Shown: one piece after another, positions 61,963-64,000 of the stretch
How the letters are laid out: every line of letters begins with the position of its first letter
How positions within the stretch are numbered: position 1 is the stretch's first letter
Assembly: GCA_002786065.1 (NCBI GenBank)
Contig: NHNY01000025.1
Span: forward strand, 1-64,000
Source of the DNA: Microcyclospora pomicola
Lineage: Eukaryota; Ascomycota; Dothideomycetes; Capnodiales
Reading direction: 5' to 3'
DNA length: 64,000 nucleotides
Notes under the pieces: model-generated
The model's database searches: none
What the model was told of the DNA's origin: nothing
What the model saw: only the letters and a program-made list of their open reading frames with translations
Position numbers and translations under genes: made by a program

Positions 61963-62330
61963 TTACGCGCTCTCGCAATAGCATGGTTTCTGAGTTCCTT
62001 TACCTTTACAGCCGTACCGACATGCTGTATTCAAAGCCCAACGTGCGCCGTCGCTTTCATTATTGCATATCAGCTGGAAATAGCAACCTGTCAGCATTAT
62101 GCGAAAGCATCGAACATGACAGGTCGGTTCTTGTGGATGTGAAGTGCGTGATTTACAACGTTACCCTGATGACTACAAGCGTAATCACCAATGGAGCCGT
62201 GACAATCAGCACCAGCAGCGTGATTGTTGCCGGTTTCGCACTTGTAGACACCCGCGTCCGAGGCAGCCGTAGCAGCAGAGACGGCAGAATAGAAGATAGT
62301 AAGGCCAAAGCCCAGGGCGGTTAACCTCAT
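61963..62330 (-). CDS. Small cysteine-rich secreted protein (effector-like), two exons
   Basis: Exons 62165-62330 and 61963-62087, with a 77-nt intron (GTAACG...TGACAG), 96 aa. The first exon encodes a signal peptide (MRLTALGFGLTIFYSAVSA, cleavage near residue 20-23) and three cysteines. Splicing adds six more, ending KPCYCESA with a stop. The nine Cys are at residues 31, 43, 52, 57, 63, 78, 82, 91 and 93. Unspliced, the frame instead runs on for 22 residues without cysteine, so the spliced form is strongly favoured by its Cys density. One Gly codon is split by the intron; the branch point is not obvious (TAAT about 12 nt before the acceptor). An unrecognised family. Size, signal peptide and Cys content fit a secreted effector or antimicrobial protein; no function is assigned. 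Confidence 0.65.
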
Positions 62331-63589
62331 GATGAAGTCGTGTCCGAGTTCAATTGAGAAGTGGTATGGTGTAGACTCGGATCGTTTCCTGAATGTCGAT
62401 AACTGTGGCAAAGAAGTAGAGAGAACAGCAGACTTAAGAAGAAAAAAGCAGAATATACATTTCTGTTCTGTTACCTTCATGTTTGCTTAAAATGTGCCAC
62501 TACATGGATGAAAGGCGGGATCCAAATGCCTGTGTAGCAGAAGCGAGAGTTATGGCTAGGCACATGTATGTTGCGGGTGTGCCAGCGAGACATCGCACGA
62601 TACCGTGACTGCGAGTGACATCCAGTTTGGACATTCTCCTGACACATCGCTTGGATGAATGCATGGTGAAGCGCTCATGAATGTTTGCAAACTGCCTGAC
62701 TCCACCATGGCAATTCAGGCCGACCGACACATGACGGTGACTGATAGGCGGGCATGACCTGGACTATGGCGAGTAGCTTCCGTACTACGTAGCATGCAAA
62801 CAACATGTGTAACCTACGGCATGGCTGTCCGCAATCCTTTGAGTAGGGCAGGGCCAGTCATGAGCGAGTCGGGATGTTGGAGATCCGTTATGCTGGTTTC
62901 ACAACCTCCATCATAGGTACTAAAATATGGTGGCAATGATAGACGCAACGGCCATTACATATTCCGTCGTTTGATGCGGCCCACGGTGTTTGCCTTGTTG
63001 CCCTCATGACGTTTCAAGAGACCTTGGTGTGGATGCTGGCAGGCCTACCGCTTTCTGTCGCTCTTAATATGTCCAAGCAGTGGCGCTACACAGCATGAGC
63101 CAAATGCCTCAACCAGAGCTCCATCGATTTCCCAGTTGACGTACGTCATACCACGCTGGCTGGAACGGGTTGATTGAGCTTTCTCCTACGGAACTGAAAC
63201 ATCGAGGATAGTCCTGAGCGAGGAAGAATACCTAGGGAAGTACCTAGGTGCCAGAATGCTTTAACCGATCCCGCAGATGTGCGGTGCCCGTGAGGAAGCT
63301 ACCTCGCGAGCGCACACGACATGTCTGAAGTCCCGAGTACGATAAGGAGCAGGTGTCTAAAGCCTCAGGCGTCAGCTGGCGAGGCATCGTGGGATATACC
63401 AGAGCGTGAAAGAGATCCTGTATGTAATGGTAGGGGGAGATAATGCCTGGCCTGTCTTCAATGCATGTGCTTTTGCAACCCTCGGAACAATTCCGCGAGA
63501 TTTCACTCGTGTAGCTCTAGCCTAGATCACGTGCCTCTATCCAACCACGATGTTAGGTCCGATCACTTTGGAAGGACTCGATACTGATC
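62331..63589. other. Intergenic, no supported gene
   Basis: About 1.26 kb between the small secreted protein and DML1, divergent promoters at both ends. Only short chance frames are seen; no repeat or RNA gene recognised. Confidence 0.5.
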
Positions 63590-64000
63590 ATGCACGAGAT
63601 ACTTACCTTGCAATTTGGGCAGCAAGCGAACTATCTAGGCACGCATTACTGGAATACCCAGGAGTCATATTTTACTTATGCTGGCCAGGACGAATCGGCT
63701 GTTGACCATGATCGATCCTTCCGACCTGGCGTGGGAGCCGATGGCCAGGAAACCTATACGCCTCGGACCGTGATATATGACCTGAAGGGCGCGTTTGGTA
63801 CGCTGCGAAGAGAAAACGCTCTCTATGGACTCCAACACGAAGAAGCCGCTCCAACTGGTGGTTGGAGCAGTGGAGCCATACCTCTCCGATTGCCACCCAT
63901 ACCTACTAGCCCATACCAGATGGCTCTTGACGAAGGTACGGCACCGCCAAGACTGACCTCGGACTCTGTACGCTTCTGGTCGGACTACAATCATCTCTTC
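63590..64000 (+). CDS. DML1: DML1/Misato tubulin-like protein, 5' part cut by window edge
   Basis: From ATG at 63590 the frame stays open to the last base of the window (137 codons) and gives the Misato N-terminus: MHEILTLQFGQQANYLGTHY, WNTQESYFTYAGQDESAVDH, DRSFRPGVGADGQETYTPRT then VIYDLKGAFGTLRRENALY, and later SDSVRFWSDYNHLF. The tubulin-like LQFGQQANYLGTHYWNTQE segment is diagnostic. DML1 is needed for normal mitochondrial distribution and partitioning in fungi. Only about a quarter of the protein is inside the window; the rest lies to the right. Confidence 0.92.
   Translation, partial: MHEILTLQFGQQANYLGTHYWNTQESYFTYAGQDESAVDHDRSFRPGVGADGQETYTPRTVIYDLKGAFGTLRRENALYGLQHEEAAPTGGWSSGAIPLRLPPIPTSPYQMALDEGTAPPRLTSDSVRFWSDYNHLF

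Overview
The window is the end of a chromosome from a filamentous ascomycete. It opens with 15 perfect CCCTAA units, so the chromosome terminus is at the left edge. Genes are compact, have few introns (53-120 nt, GT...CTRAY...AG) and are typically fungal: sedolisin, carboxypeptidase Y, LHS1, COY1, VPS3, a DUF3435-type protein. Small secreted protein content and RIP-like decay beside the telomere suggest a plant-associated or environmental member of the Pezizomycotina. Dothideomycetes is my best guess, by inference only.

Layout. 1-1.25 kb: telomere plus AT-rich, TA-dinucleotide-rich subtelomere with two degenerate tandem repeats whose copies differ almost only by transitions. 1.4-3.1 kb: secreted sedolisin. 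5-18 kb: DENN/LCHN-like protein, ribosome maturation factor SDO1, a BAHD-type acyltransferase, a dicarboxylate-lactonase-like amidohydrolase, a conserved fungal protein with a C-terminal membrane segment, and tRNA-dihydrouridine synthase DUS1. 17.8-22.6 kb: a divergent pair, an unrecognised 499-aa acidic-tailed protein and a 928-aa tyrosine-recombinase (DUF3435-like) protein with zinc-finger remnants. 23.3-36 kb: core housekeeping genes (intron-containing tRNA-Thr, PEX11-like, PUS7, CPY, LHS1, SRPK-like kinase). 38-58 kb: bZIP factor, F-box-like protein, small heat-shock protein, SAP18, WRAP73/WDR8-like protein, COY1/CASP, VPS3, a membrane protein and PRP18. 58.6-62.3 kb: a decaying accessory patch with a methyltransferase whose splice junctions no longer keep frame, an MFS monocarboxylate-transporter pseudogene and a cysteine-rich secreted protein that only appears after splicing. 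63.6 kb to the end: 5' part of DML1/Misato, cut by the window edge.

The most unusual items are the recombinase with its divergent unknown partner, the spliced cysteine-rich secreted protein, and the two decayed neighbours beside it. Most of the rest is core eukaryotic biology: tRNA modification (DUS1, PUS7), ribosome and mRNA processing (SDO1, PRP18, SAP18), ER and Golgi folding and trafficking (LHS1, COY1, VPS3), and vacuolar proteolysis (CPY). Assignments come from reading protein motifs by eye; no database was searched.
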